A stretch of 39,587 nucleotides of DNA from Pirellula sp. (GCA_021736575.1 JAIPFP010000026.1:1-39587); one strand, 5' to 3'; positions 1 to 8,820 are shown, counted from the stretch's first letter. Program-made: numbers and translations. The notes: generated by a model not told the origin, from the letters alone.

Positions 1-508
1 TCATAAAGAATCGATCGAGCTGGGCTTCCGGCAACGGAAAGGTCCCTTCGTGATCGATCGGGTTTTGTGTCGCAATGACCAAGAATGGATTGGGAAGCTT
101 GTGCGTGACTCCATCAATTGTCGCGCACGATTCGGCCATCGCTTCGAGCAACGATGATTGCGCTCGCGGTGTGGTTCGGTTGATTTCGTCTGCCAACAGA
201 ATATTGGTAAACAAAGGACCGGGCCTAAATTCAAACTCGCTCGACTTTTGATTGAAGATGGCTGCCCCAGTGATGTCGCTCGGCAAAAGATCCGGCGTAC
301 ATTGCACTCGCTTGAAAATGCAGCCAACACTGGCCGCCAACGCTCTTGCCAGCATCGTCTTGGCGACTCCAGGCACATCTTCGAGCAAGATGTGTCCGCC
401 GGAAAACCAGGAGACCAGGGACAGAACAAGTTGTTTGCGTTTGCCGACGATCACCTTCTCAATGTTGGCAATGATCCGCTTGGACGATTCGTGAACCAAT
501 TGCGACAT
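1..508 (-). CDS. MoxR-family AAA+ ATPase, C-terminal part cut off by window edge
   Basis: The visible 169 residues are the N-terminal two thirds of a MoxR ATPase core. These ATPases act as chaperones that mature or activate partner proteins, often VWA-domain proteins encoded next to them. Visible motifs: the Walker A region EDVPGVAKT (residues 43-51, with Val-Ala where many members have Leu-Gly), Walker B ILLADEINR (103-111), sensor 1 IATQNP (145-150) and LPEAQLDRF (159-167), which is typical of MoxR. The ATG at 508 gives MSQLVHESSK, a normal MoxR start; an in-frame TTG five codons upstream is possible. The gene runs off the left edge, so its partners cannot be seen. Family call is firm; the client is unknown. 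Confidence 0.88.
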   Translation of the reverse strand, partial: MSQLVHESSKRIIANIEKVIVGKRKQLVLSLVSWFSGGHILLEDVPGVAKTMLARALAASVGCIFKRVQCTPDLLPSDITGAAIFNQKSSEFEFRPGPLFTNILLADEINRTTPRAQSSLLEAMAESCATIDGVTHKLPNPFLVIATQNPIDHEGTFPLPEAQLDRFFM

Positions 509-552
509 GCGTCGATAACTCAACCAAAAAGGAAAAGGGGGCGTGAAAGCGC

Positions 553-650
553 AGACTGAAAATTATCAATTATAACCCGATACGTAAGTGAGGGACGAAC
601 AATCCCTCGCTAACGCTCTAACGCTTCGGGTTACCATTAAATCAACAGCC
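553..650 (+). repeat. Dispersed intergenic repeat, family A, copy 1
   Basis: The segment begins AGACTGAAAATTATCAATTA, continues with ACCCGATACGTAAGTGAGGG and ends in repeats of GCTTCGGGTT. Closely similar sequence occurs at 8821-8855 and, inverted, at 26019-26097, with partial matches at 4669-4685 and 35761-35830. All copies lie between genes, so this is a dispersed non-coding repeat and not part of moxR or tsaE. Its function is unknown. Confidence 0.6.
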
Positions 651-720
651 CGTTACGCTTCGGGTTGGGATACTGCAATCTACCGCTCGCCTCAAGCATA
701 AACCAAGTGAACTGCCGTTT

Positions 721-1230
721 CTATGACCCTATGGCGATCCATTCGCGGAGAATTGCCTGAGCGCGCTGACCGCTTGCCTCGAACTTGATCTTCCTAGCAG
801 CCTGATCGTTAGCGACTTCGAAGTGCAAACGGAGCGTGTTGCGTGGCAGTAACGCCGGAAAACGATCCGCCCATTCAATGATAGTCACGGCTTCTGAATC
901 CATCATTTCTTCGATTCCAAGTTCAAGCATTTCCTCCTCGTCGCCGATGCGATAGGCGTCCAGATGAAAGATCGGAGGTTGGCTGGCATATTGATGAACG
1001 AGCATGAACGTCGGGCTGCTAATCGTTCGTCCCGGTGCACCCAGCGCCATCGCAAAGTAACGTGTCCATTGCGTTTTGCCAGCACCTAACGTGCCGGACA
1101 GCGCGATCGTCAACGGCGTTCGAACCATCGATGCCAGTTGCTCCGCGAACGCTTGACAGTCCACCAAGTCATCGATCGAAATCTCGGCAACGTGAAGTTC
1201 AAGGTTGGATGAGACAAGTTGAATGGACAC
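721..1230 (-). CDS. tsaE: tRNA threonylcarbamoyladenosine biosynthesis ATPase TsaE
   Basis: TsaE is the P-loop ATPase that works with TsaB and TsaD to make the t6A37 modification of ANN-decoding tRNAs. The 169 residues carry the P-loop GTLGAGKT (46-53), SSPTF (71-75), HLDAYR (89-94) and IIEWADRF (117-124), in the order found in the family; length is normal. The start is a GTG at 1230 with no clear ribosome-binding site. The gene sits 104 bases downstream of the ABC-F gene on the same strand and may share its transcript. TsaB and TsaD are not in this window. Confidence 0.93.
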   Translation of the reverse strand: MSIQLVSSNLELHVAEISIDDLVDCQAFAEQLASMVRTPLTIALSGTLGAGKTQWTRYFAMALGAPGRTISSPTFMLVHQYASQPPIFHLDAYRIGDEEEMLELGIEEMMDSEAVTIIEWADRFPALLPRNTLRLHFEVANDQAARKIKFEASGQRAQAILREWIAIGS

Positions 1231-1334
1231 GATATTTTTCTAGAACGCGTTGCTCCCCTCGCTCCGAATCGGGGCGAGGAGAAGAAAAATCGGGGCTCTT
1301 GCGTGCGCGAGCCATATGGTATCAGGGTGACTCT

Positions 1335-3221
1335 TTAAAATCCTTCTAACTGTTCTTGCAATTCTGACCAGCGCATTTCGGCGGACTCCAACTCGGTCGT
1401 CACTTGCGTAAGCTCTTCGTGCAATTTCATAGCCGCGATCGCTTCGGTCGAATGCATCAATTGTTCGTTAAGCGTCTTCTTCTGCGCATCGAGTCTTGCA
1501 ATTAATTTTTCTAACTGGTTCACTTCTTTCTTGATGACGCGTTCGTCATTTGCCAAGATATCTTGCTTTTGCGCGGAAATCTTGCCTCGATCTTTTCCGG
1601 TTGCGTTTGGCTTTGCGCTGGTGTTTGGCTTTGCGCTGGTGTTTGGCTTTGCACTGGCGTTTGGCTTTGCACTGGAACTTGCGGGCGGTTTGCTTGAACT
1701 GCGAGCACCGGTCCCTTTCCGTTCGTTTTCGACGGCGTCGATTTCTTTGTTGACCATATACAAGTAGGCATCGTAGTCGCCGCGATAATTGACGACGGTT
1801 CCGTCCTTGACTTCGACAATGCTGGAGGCCACTCGCTTCATGAAATGCCGATCGTGCGATGTAAAGATGACGGTCCCCTTGTAGTCGATGAGGGCGTCTG
1901 CCAATGCTTCGACCGTCTCGACGTCCAAGTGATTACCCGGTTCGTCGAGCACGAGAATATTGCATTTGCCGAGCAGCAGCGTTGCCATGCAAAGTCTTGC
2001 GCGTTCACCTCCGCTCAAGACCGAAATCTTTTTTCGCACCGCTTCGCCGCGAAAGAGCATTGCGCCCGCCACATCTAAGATGGTTTGAGTCTTGGTACCC
2101 GGGACCGCTTCGTATTCAAGATACTCCAAGACCGTTTTTTGATCTGGCAAACTCGTGTAAACGTGTTGCGCGTACGTTCCGATTTCGCAGCCGAATCCCC
2201 ACCGAACATCACCACCGACGGGTTGCAGCGACCTTACCAACGTTCGCAGCAACGTCGTTTTTCCTTGACCGTTGTCACCCACAATCGCAGCTCTCGAACC
2301 ATGTTCAATCTCCAAATCGATTCCCTTGGCCACAGCTCGATCGTCGTAACCGATAGCTAGATCCTTGCAACGAACGGCTGGCCCTTTCCGCGGTTCGACC
2401 ATCGGAGCGCGGATTGTGGCTCGCGCTTGCTCGGCTTGGATATCGATAAACTCCAGACGATCGAGCATCTTGCTTTTGGACTTTGCCCGAGTCGCGGTGC
2501 TAGCTCGGGCGCGGTTCTTGTCGACGAACTCTTGAAGCTGCTTTCGCTTGACTTCCGTGGCAGCGTTGACGCGTTGGTTATGCTCCGCAAGTTCGGCTTG
2601 ATAGACCAAAAAGTCATCGACCTTGCCTGGATACATCGTCAGCTTACCCGACGACAAATCGAGCGTTGACTCACAGGTTGCACCCAGAAAGGCTCGATCG
2701 TGGGAGACGATCAAGCAAGCCTCTCGGAAGTCTCGCAGGAAATGCTCGAGCAGAATCTGCGTTCGCAAGTCCAGGAAGTTGGTCGGTTCGTCTAGCAGCA
2801 GCAAATTGGGCTCGTGCAAAAGCAACGCCGCGAGCTTCACCCGCGTTTGCCAACCACCGGAAAGTTCACCCACAGGTCCGTCAAGGTATTTTCCCTTGAG
2901 TTCGAACTGACCCGCAACCTCGCCACACTTCCAATCGGGCTGCTCGCTGTCCCGCATCAGAAACTCCAGTGAAGTCTCGCCTGGCAAGAATGGGTCGTGC
3001 TGCCGAAGATAACCCAACTTTAGTTTCGGGTGCCGGATGATCGTGCCGGTGTCGAGTTCCTCGTCTCCCAAGATGCATCGAAGCAAAGTGGACTTGCCCG
3101 CACCGTTTCGGCCCATGAATCCAACTTTGGTATCGCTGGTGATGGTGCACTCTGCGTTGTCCAGCAAAACTTGGTCGCCGTAGCGTTTGTTGGCATCGCG
3201 AATCTGCAAAAGGACGGACAT
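1335..3221 (-). CDS. ABC-F subfamily ATPase (ribosome-associated type), duplicated ATPase domains
   Basis: This 628-aa protein has two ABC ATPase domains and no membrane segment, the hallmark of ABC-F proteins, which act on the ribosome and not as transporters. Domain 1 has GRNGAGKST, LSGGWQTR and LLLDEPTNFLD; domain 2 has GDNGQGKTT, LSGGERARLCMA and LVLDEPGNHLD (Gly where Thr is usual). Between them is the charged helical linker, residues about 225-275, that enters the tRNA exit site in this family. A Lys/Pro/Asn-rich spacer of six-residue repeats (about residues 515-545) is followed by a C-terminal coiled coil, as in Uup/YheS-type members. Which ABC-F subgroup it belongs to cannot be settled by eye, and a role in antibiotic resistance is not implied. 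Confidence 0.9.
   Translation of the reverse strand: MSVLLQIRDANKRYGDQVLLDNAECTITSDTKVGFMGRNGAGKSTLLRCILGDEELDTGTIIRHPKLKLGYLRQHDPFLPGETSLEFLMRDSEQPDWKCGEVAGQFELKGKYLDGPVGELSGGWQTRVKLAALLLHEPNLLLLDEPTNFLDLRTQILLEHFLRDFREACLIVSHDRAFLGATCESTLDLSSGKLTMYPGKVDDFLVYQAELAEHNQRVNAATEVKRKQLQEFVDKNRARASTATRAKSKSKMLDRLEFIDIQAEQARATIRAPMVEPRKGPAVRCKDLAIGYDDRAVAKGIDLEIEHGSRAAIVGDNGQGKTTLLRTLVRSLQPVGGDVRWGFGCEIGTYAQHVYTSLPDQKTVLEYLEYEAVPGTKTQTILDVAGAMLFRGEAVRKKISVLSGGERARLCMATLLLGKCNILVLDEPGNHLDVETVEALADALIDYKGTVIFTSHDRHFMKRVASSIVEVKDGTVVNYRGDYDAYLYMVNKEIDAVENERKGTGARSSSKPPASSSAKPNASAKPNTSAKPNTSAKPNATGKDRGKISAQKQDILANDERVIKKEVNQLEKLIARLDAQKKTLNEQLMHSTEAIAAMKLHEELTQVTTELESAEMRWSELQEQLEGF
1603..1674 (-). repeat. 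Four tandem 18-bp units inside the ABC-F gene
   Basis: Four consecutive 18-bp units (plus-strand unit GTGTTTGGCTTTGCGCTG and near variants) encode the in-frame peptide repeat SAKPN(A/T). Differences between units are single bases. The run forms a flexible Lys-rich spacer between the second ATPase domain and the C-terminal coiled coil. Unit number is likely to vary between strains by slippage without breaking the frame. Confidence 0.9.
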
Positions 3222-3330
3222 GGCAACCGATGAAAAAAGGATAGTTCAGGAAAAGTTTGCTTAGCGTTCAAAATCGCTTGTGATATGTTATCAACACACG
3301 CGACGGTTACCAAGGAGAACTTTGCACGAC

Positions 3331-3930
3331 ATGACAGAGATATCACAATCGGTTACGGAATTGATCGATCAGTTGGGCAAATTGCCTGGCATTGGCCGCA
3401 AGACTGCCGAACGGCTCGCATATCACCTGCTCCGCGTTCACGAAACGGAAGCATTTGCGCTGTCGGACGCCATTCGTAGCGTGCGAGAAAACGTTCGCTA
3501 CTGCGACACCTGCTACAACTTGGCCGAAGGTGAGCTTTGCAATATTTGCATGGATCCTCGCCGTGACACATCGCTGATTTGTATCGTCGAACAGCCCAGA
3601 GACTTGATCGCCCTTGAGCAAGCGGGAGTATTTCACGGACTTTATCACGTCTTGTTGGGACGAATCGCCCCTTTGGAAGGCATCGGTCCAGATCAATTGA
3701 CGATCGATGCACTCGTCGAACGAGTGCGTGCAGGGAATTTTTCCGAAGTCATTATGGCCACCAATCCCAACGTCGAGGGGGATGGAACGGCCCTTTTTAT
3801 CTCCAACCAATTGGCGGAGTATCCGGTCGCTCTGACCCGACTGGCTCGCGGTGTCACAAGCGGCAGTGTCCTGGAATTTACCAACAAAGAGATCTTGGCG
3901 GACGCCTTGAGCGGACGTCAAAAACTCTAA
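3331..3930 (+). CDS. recR: Recombination mediator protein RecR
   Basis: RecR forms a ring clamp and with RecF/RecO loads RecA onto SSB-coated DNA during gap repair. The 199-aa product has the N-terminal helix-hairpin-helix (LGKLPGIGRKTAERLAYHLL, residues 15-34), a four-cysteine zinc finger (C58, C61, C70, C73) and a Toprim domain beginning at LICIVEQPRD (82-91). Length is standard. The ATG at 3331 was chosen over upstream in-frame codons because AAGGAGAA lies at 3312-3319, 11 bases before it, and because family members start about here. The gene diverges from the ABC-F gene, and its stop is 5 bases from the convergent stop of the nucleotidyltransferase-like gene. Confidence 0.96.
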   Translation: MTEISQSVTELIDQLGKLPGIGRKTAERLAYHLLRVHETEAFALSDAIRSVRENVRYCDTCYNLAEGELCNICMDPRRDTSLICIVEQPRDLIALEQAGVFHGLYHVLLGRIAPLEGIGPDQLTIDALVERVRAGNFSEVIMATNPNVEGDGTALFISNQLAEYPVALTRLARGVTSGSVLEFTNKEILADALSGRQKL

Positions 3931-3935
3931 CGCGA

Positions 3936-4529
3936 CTAGCCATCCGGATTGTCGAGCAATTCCTTCAGTCGTTCTTGGAGTACCGGGTGAAAACGCTCCA
4001 ACCAGGACTCGTCGATCATTCCAATCGAAATCATGTCTCGAACGTGAACTCGATCTTTGTCTCGAAAGGAGGTCAATTTCATTCGCACAAGCGCTTCCAG
4101 GGGGAGGGTTCTAGCCTCCTGCATCATCGCGTAGTCGTCAATGGACGGCACCGGTTCAACATACGTATCCCGTACTTTCTCACCAGCAAAGACGACATGG
4201 ACTGCGTCGCGGGCCTTAGCGTCCGGACCATCTAAAAACATCGTCACGCCGGCGGATTGTCGAAAAATAAACCCGACTGGCTCCAACGCTTTTATCGCAG
4301 CGGGAAGATCGCTTCGATTCAAAATGATATCGACATCGCGGGTGTTCCTGACGACAGATTCGTCCACCTGAGCCACCCAATGTTGAACCGCATTACCGCC
4401 AATAACTGCGTACGGAACATTCGCGCTATTTAGCGACGTTGTTACCCGCCGCATGCGATCCTTGACGATTTCCACGGCTCGCTCAATCCTGGCCCAAAGG
4501 GCATCTCCAACAAATTTTATTTCGACCAT
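3936..4529 (-). CDS. Nucleotidyltransferase-fold protein, copy 1 of a duplicated pair
   Basis: The 197-aa protein has features of the minimal nucleotidyltransferase fold seen in AbiEii/MenT-like and related accessory proteins: [12 protein letters not shown] (residues 40-51), the acidic strand TRDVDIIL (63-70) and a later VRMKLTSFRDKDRVHVRDM segment resembling the KLxAxRxKDxxD region. The reaction and substrate are unknown. The ATG at 4529 is preceded by GAGGTGAT, a good ribosome-binding site. A second copy of identical length lies at 6628-7221 in the same direction; by my hand alignment about 76% of residues match with no gap. There is no adjacent HEPN or antitoxin-like gene, so a toxin-antitoxin role is not supported. 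Confidence 0.72.
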   Translation of the reverse strand: MVEIKFVGDALWARIERAVEIVKDRMRRVTTSLNSANVPYAVIGGNAVQHWVAQVDESVVRNTRDVDIILNRSDLPAAIKALEPVGFIFRQSAGVTMFLDGPDAKARDAVHVVFAGEKVRDTYVEPVPSIDDYAMMQEARTLPLEALVRMKLTSFRDKDRVHVRDMISIGMIDESWLERFHPVLQERLKELLDNPDG

Positions 4530-4684
4530 TGATCACCTCAACCCTAATTCTACCATCAATTGCTAGGGCAGTTGCTACTTCCAGCGATCGGCTCTCTCCA
4601 GTTTTCCTTGGCTACTGTACAATTTTTGGCGACCGTGGCTGCGGATCGGTTTTACTAAGGCGAGTAGTAGACTGAAATCTATCA

Positions 4685-4722
4685 GCCCACGGTTCCAACG
4701 GGGGCCCACGGTTCCAACGGGG
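4685..4722 (+). repeat. Perfect tandem duplication of a 19-bp unit
   Basis: GCCCACGGTTCCAACGGGG occurs twice back to back (4685-4703 and 4704-4722). It lies in the roughly 300-base non-coding stretch (4530-4827) between the nucleotidyltransferase-like gene and the small conserved protein. Just before it, at 4669-4685, is a partial copy of repeat family A (AGACTGAAATCTATCA). I see no gene in this stretch. Confidence 0.8.
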
Positions 4723-4827
4723 TAGGGAGCGGTGGGGCGAGGTTCCTGCCGAACCAATGCCAAGATCGTCGGGCGCCTCTCGCTCCCGGGTATCAACATC
4801 ACTGCCACTCGCCTCAAAGGATGCAAC

Positions 4828-5025
4828 ATGCAACAAGTCAAAATCTTTAAGAGTGTCGATAACGAACTGGGCGAGATGGAACAGCAAATCAATCGTTGGA
4901 TTGCCGAAAGCAAGTCCAAGATCCTCTCGATTCATGGCAACATCTCGCCGCAAGCGGGCAAGCATGGGCTTCAAGGCTCTTTCAGTGCTGCCGATGTTCT
5001 GATCATTGTTCTCTATGAAGTCTAA
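4828..5025 (+). CDS. Small conserved-looking hypothetical protein, 65 aa
   Basis: I do not recognise a named family. The 65-aa product (MQQVKIFKSVDNELGEMEQQ...) alternates hydrophobic and charged residues as in a small alpha/beta fold. Its middle stretch, about residues 14-35, is helical and acidic, and it ends in the beta-like ADVLIIVLYEV. I recall similar short proteins with the SFSAxDVLIIVLYE ending in planctomycetes, but this is memory, not a search. The ATG at 4828 has AAAGGA 7 bases upstream; open frame continues further upstream but without a better start. It precedes the ABC ATPase gene by 70 bases on the same strand. Confidence 0.65.
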   Translation: MQQVKIFKSVDNELGEMEQQINRWIAESKSKILSIHGNISPQAGKHGLQGSFSAADVLIIVLYEV

Positions 5026-5095
5026 ACGTGGCTAGATTTCATTTCGTAGAACAGTCGTCCCAATTGTTTCGTAGTTCATTAGAAAACACTTGCAC

Positions 5096-6019
5096 ATGAA
5101 CTCGCTTGCCGTTGAACTTCGAGGAGTTTCCAAAAAGTTTGGGAATCACCAAGCGGTCCATCCGATGGATTTGTCGGTGCCAGCGGGATCTATCTACGGG
5201 TTCATCGGACCGAATGGTTCCGGCAAGACAACGACCATGCGCATGATCCTTCGGATCTACAAGCCGGATACCGGCGTTGTGCATGTGCTTGGTAGCGACC
5301 ACGGAGACTGCGCCGATGATCGGGTCGGCTACCTACCGGAAGAGCGTGGCCTCTATCGACGTATGACCGTGCGCCGTGTTTTGAGGTACTTCGCTCGGAT
5401 CAAAGGGGTCAAGCGGCCAGATGAGAGCATCCTGCGGTGGCTCAAGGAGCTCGGTGCAGACGATTGGCAAGACAAGCGAATCGACCAATTATCCAAGGGT
5501 ATGGCTCAAAAAATACAATTCATCAGCGCCGTCGTCGCAAACCCTAAGCTGCTCATTTTGGATGAACCCTTTACCGGTTTGGATCCTGTGAACATGGAAG
5601 TGTTACGCGACGCCGTGCTCCGGCTGCGCGACGAGGGGACGACGGTCCTTTTTAGCACGCATGACATGGCCATGGCCGAACAGATGTGCGACCGAGTCTG
5701 CATGATTTTTAAAGGCAATAAAGTCCTTGACGGTTCGCTGGAGCAAATCTCGGCTCAGTACGGCGAACCCCGTTTGAGAATACGACTAAGCCGAGCCGAC
5801 AGTATCCCTTTCTTGATTCCTGGAGTGGAGGAACAAATGGTTCGCGGGCGTTTTGTGGACCTGGTCTTGTCGAAAGAAGCGAATCGACGCGAGATCCTTC
5901 AATCGCTCATGGCGGCCGGAGAAGTCGAGCATTTTGAGATGGTGAAGCCATCGCTGCACGATATCTTTGTGGCGATTGCCAAACCGACGGCGATCGAAGA
6001 CTCAATAGGAGCCGGATAG
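5096..6019 (+). CDS. ABC transporter ATP-binding protein (NatA/ABC-2 type)
   Basis: The 307-aa protein is a single ABC ATPase: Walker A GPNGSGKTT (about residues 38-46), signature LSKGMAQK in place of LSGGQ, Walker B LLILDEPFTGLDPVN and the H-loop STHDM. The KGMxQK signature and the extra C-terminal domain after about residue 215 are usual for ATPases that drive ABC-2 permeases such as NatAB-type exporters. No permease gene follows: the next gene is tdk, whose TTG start touches this gene's stop codon. The permease must be elsewhere, or this ATPase has another partner. A TTG two codons upstream (5090) is an alternative start. Confidence 0.9.
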   Translation: MNSLAVELRGVSKKFGNHQAVHPMDLSVPAGSIYGFIGPNGSGKTTTMRMILRIYKPDTGVVHVLGSDHGDCADDRVGYLPEERGLYRRMTVRRVLRYFARIKGVKRPDESILRWLKELGADDWQDKRIDQLSKGMAQKIQFISAVVANPKLLILDEPFTGLDPVNMEVLRDAVLRLRDEGTTVLFSTHDMAMAEQMCDRVCMIFKGNKVLDGSLEQISAQYGEPRLRIRLSRADSIPFLIPGVEEQMVRGRFVDLVLSKEANRREILQSLMAAGEVEHFEMVKPSLHDIFVAIAKPTAIEDSIGAG

Positions 6020-6631
6020 TTGGCGAAGCTTTTTTTTTACTATTCTACGATGAACGCTGGCAAGTCGACGATCCTGCTCCAGTCCAGCTACAACTATCGA
6101 GAACGCGGAATGAACACGCTCGTCTTCTCGCCTGAAATCGATGATCGGTTTGGCGTTGGAAAGATTAGCTCTCGAATTGGACTGCAAGCGGACTCGATCG
6201 CGTTCTCGCCCTCAGTCAATTTGTTTCGTTCCATTCAAAAAGAGCACGCGAAGAAAACCGTCCACTGCGTGCTCGTCGACGAATCGCAGTTCTTGACTCG
6301 CCAGCAAGTCCGACAATTGAGCGATGTTTGCGATGACCTGGACATCCCGGTTTTAGCCTACGGACTCAGAACCGATTTTCAAGGCAATTTGTTTGAGGGT
6401 AGCCAACATTTGATGGCTTGGGCCGATACGCTCCACGAGATCAAAACCATTTGCCACTGCGGACGAAAGGCAACCATGGTGCTGCGAATCGACGGCAACG
6501 GAAAACCGGTTCGAGAAGGAGAACAAATCCAAATCGGTGGCAACGAACGCTACGTCTCCGTCTGCCGAAAGCATTTCAAAGATGGACTCGCCGAAAGAAA
6601 CTCACAGGATTTACCGTTCCAAGATCTCTAA
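6020..6631 (+). CDS. tdk: Thymidine kinase (type II, TK1-like)
   Basis: Thymidine kinase phosphorylates thymidine to dTMP in pyrimidine salvage. The 203-aa product shows the P-loop STMNAGKST (residues 9-17), the Walker B and catalytic glutamate in VLVDESQFL (84-92, E88), and the structural zinc site C145/C147 with C182/H185. The lasso segment [14 protein letters not shown] contains the last two ligands. The start is TTG at 6020, directly after the TAG of the ABC gene, with AGGAG at 6008-6012 at good spacing, so the two genes are translationally coupled. The stop overlaps by 3 bases the convergent stop of the second nucleotidyltransferase-like gene. Confidence 0.95.
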   Translation: MAKLFFYYSTMNAGKSTILLQSSYNYRERGMNTLVFSPEIDDRFGVGKISSRIGLQADSIAFSPSVNLFRSIQKEHAKKTVHCVLVDESQFLTRQQVRQLSDVCDDLDIPVLAYGLRTDFQGNLFEGSQHLMAWADTLHEIKTICHCGRKATMVLRIDGNGKPVREGEQIQIGGNERYVSVCRKHFKDGLAERNSQDLPFQDL

Positions 6632-7221
6632 CCGTCGGGATCATTCAGTAATTCCTCTAGTCGAAGCCGTAGTTCAGGCGAGAATCGCTCGAGCCAACTT
6701 TCGTCAATCAAACCAATCGAGATCAAATCAAGAATGTGCACTTGATCTTTTCGTCGAAACGAGGTCAGTTTCATTTTGACTAGGCGATCGAATGGGAGCG
6801 TACGGGCATCTTCGATGAGTGCGTATTCGTCGATATCAGGAACCGGTTCTAAATATTCCGGTCGTACTTTTTTTCCTGCAAAGACAACATGAACGGCATC
6901 GCGTGCCTTGGCGTTTGGACCGTCGAGGAACATCGTCACTCCGGCAGAGCGACGGTAGATGAATCCCTCGGAAGCCAAAGCCGGAATCGCACGCTCCAAA
7001 TCCGGTTCGTTTAAGATAATATCAACGTCACGAGTGTTACGAACGACAGATTCGTCGACTTGAGCAACCCAGTGCTGGACGGCATTACCACCGATCACAG
7101 CGTACGGAATATTTGCAGTGTTTAAAGCTCGGGTGACACGTCGCAGACGGTCCTTTACGATCTCCACGGCTCTTTCGATTCTTTCCCAAAGGGCATCACC
7201 AGAATACGAGATCTCAATCAT
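6628..7221 (-). CDS. Nucleotidyltransferase-fold protein, copy 2 of a duplicated pair
   Basis: This is the paralogue of 3936-4529: 197 aa, gap-free alignment, about 48 differences by hand count. The putative catalytic parts are unchanged ([19 protein letters not shown] and [12 protein letters not shown]), while differences collect around residues 72-87 and near the C terminus. The ATG at 7221 ([12 protein letters not shown]) was preferred over one six codons upstream because it matches the start of copy 1 and has AGGA 8 bases upstream. It ends inside the tdk stop codon, just as copy 1 ends 5 bases from the recR stop. Strict conservation suggests both copies are under selection. The function is unknown. 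Confidence 0.72.
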   Translation of the reverse strand: MIEISYSGDALWERIERAVEIVKDRLRRVTRALNTANIPYAVIGGNAVQHWVAQVDESVVRNTRDVDIILNEPDLERAIPALASEGFIYRRSAGVTMFLDGPNAKARDAVHVVFAGKKVRPEYLEPVPDIDEYALIEDARTLPFDRLVKMKLTSFRRKDQVHILDLISIGLIDESWLERFSPELRLRLEELLNDPDG

Positions 7222-7453
7222 GTTTAGATTCCTCAACACTAGTATACCACAGGACGGAAACGCATGCGAAATTCTTCCCCAACTCCGTTACCCAGCTTGG
7301 GAACCAGAGCTTTTCTACCGACAATTTCCATGAAAACCCGCCTGACTTAGCCACAATCGATTGAATTGGTTGGCGGTCTGGGGATACGATAGGGGAATTC
7401 GTTCGACGAATTTGAGAACGAATCTTTCTCCACTTCCCCTCGAGATACTCACG

Positions 7454-8776
7454 ATGCGTACTACATATCGGTGGCCCCTAAGTCGTTGCGTAGCCTTTCG
7501 CGCTACGATGTCGCTGTCATTGGCAATTCCACTGTCGTTGCCCTTGGTTGTCATGAGTCCGCCGAATTCCATGGCTCAAGAAAAATCGGCGATCACGCAA
7601 AGTTGGACGGATAGTACTGGCAAGAGAACGATCGAAGCCGAGTTCGTCAAGTTGGACGGCGTGCAGTTGTTGTTGCGGAAAATGGATGGCAAGGAGGTAA
7701 CCCTCCCGCTTTACAAACTAGACGACAAGAGCCGGCTCCGAGCTCGATCGATTGCCAAACATGGGCTTTCTAGCCCAGCAGCTCCTTCGGAGCCTGCAAA
7801 AGTTGTGGAATTTCCTTCGACCGCGACGGCGGTCAAATTCAAGGACATCATTCTGCGCGAACTGCAGAACAAAAATCCAATGGTTTTGTGGGATGCACTC
7901 CCTGCAAGCAAACAAAAACAAGTGGAAGACCTAGTGCAACTTGCATCGACTCGCATCGAACAGCGAACGCTTGACTTGGTCAAAAACTTTCGCAAAACCC
8001 TGCTTGAAGCGCTGACGACCAAGAAGCAGTTTTTCCTCAATAGCAAGGTTTTGCCCATACCTCCCGATCAACGACCGCTCCTTGAAAAGTCCTACGACTC
8101 CATCGTTGCATTGGTTGAGGCGATGGTTCCGACCGAGTTTCTTGAAGTCAAAAGTCTTCAGGAAACAAACATGAGAGACCTGCTTGGCGGTTATGTCGCT
8201 AATGTCGCTGCGAAATCAGATGCTTTGGATCGACTTATCCCGACGGATAGCGCATTGAAGGCGATGATCACTCCCGTTCCGGACGACGTCAAGATCGAGA
8301 ATATTTCGGCAAGCCAAGTGATGGTGCCCGGGATGGGGAAATTCGTCCTATCGGAGGGCCGCTGGTTGCCGGAGGAAATGCTCAAATCATGGAACCAGGT
8401 CATGGGGCAAGCGACACAGGCAGTTCAATCTTCTGACCCTAAAGCCATTCACAAAGCGGTAGCTCAAGGGATGTTCGCAACGAACGTTTCCCTGGGTGCA
8501 TTCTTCGCCGCTGAAACACAACAGGACTTCGACGAGGCAATGGAACAAATCATGAACATTGGAAATGTGTTTATGCAAAGCGCCAGGCAAGCGGCGAGGG
8601 CAGCCGCACAGGGTGGTCCCGGTCCAGGCGGATTTGGACAAAGTCCCGGCGGTTTCGGAAAAGGGGGGGCAGGAAATACAAGTGCAGGGCCGGGGCCAGG
8701 CAGCAATAGTGGTGCTGGCCAAGGTGTCCCTCTGCCTGGTGTTGTGAACTCAGGTGGTCCCGGTAGTTCGAAGTAG
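7454..8776 (+). CDS. Secreted SHD1-domain protein, planctomycete type
   Basis: The 440-aa product begins with a signal peptide (hydrophobic stretch about residues 16-36, probable cleavage near SMAQ-EK). It continues with an SHD1 (SLA1 homology domain 1) segment, roughly residues 45-85, with the usual pattern W-x-D-x-TG-K...IEAEFVKLDG...LRKxDGKEVTLPLYKLDDKSR. SHD1 domains are common in secreted proteins of Planctomycetes; their bacterial role is unknown. The middle (about 100-375) is helical without recognised domain. The last 60 residues are Gly/Pro/Ser-rich low complexity. The ATG at 7454 was chosen because it gives a proper signal peptide; upstream in-frame codons do not. It stands alone, convergent with the anti-sigma-like gene. 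Confidence 0.8.
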   Translation: MRTTYRWPLSRCVAFRATMSLSLAIPLSLPLVVMSPPNSMAQEKSAITQSWTDSTGKRTIEAEFVKLDGVQLLLRKMDGKEVTLPLYKLDDKSRLRARSIAKHGLSSPAAPSEPAKVVEFPSTATAVKFKDIILRELQNKNPMVLWDALPASKQKQVEDLVQLASTRIEQRTLDLVKNFRKTLLEALTTKKQFFLNSKVLPIPPDQRPLLEKSYDSIVALVEAMVPTEFLEVKSLQETNMRDLLGGYVANVAAKSDALDRLIPTDSALKAMITPVPDDVKIENISASQVMVPGMGKFVLSEGRWLPEEMLKSWNQVMGQATQAVQSSDPKAIHKAVAQGMFATNVSLGAFFAAETQQDFDEAMEQIMNIGNVFMQSARQAARAAAQGGPGPGGFGQSPGGFGKGGAGNTSAGPGPGSNSGAGQGVPLPGVVNSGGPGSSK

Positions 8777-8820
8777 TCCCAGTGCGGGTAGATTCATCGG
8801 ACGAATCTTAAGCGAGCCGC

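Noticed and set aside
1-429. A 142-codon open frame on the minus strand at the left edge
   Set aside because: It is out of frame with the MoxR reading, which has all AAA+ motifs and reads through to the window edge.
5096-6019. A complete ABC transporter at 5096-6631
   Set aside because: The following gene is clearly thymidine kinase (P-loop, catalytic Glu, zinc ligands) and not a permease.
3936-7221. Reading the two nucleotidyltransferase-fold genes as toxin-antitoxin modules
   Set aside because: No small partner gene adjoins either copy; neighbours are recR, tdk and an ABC ATPase.
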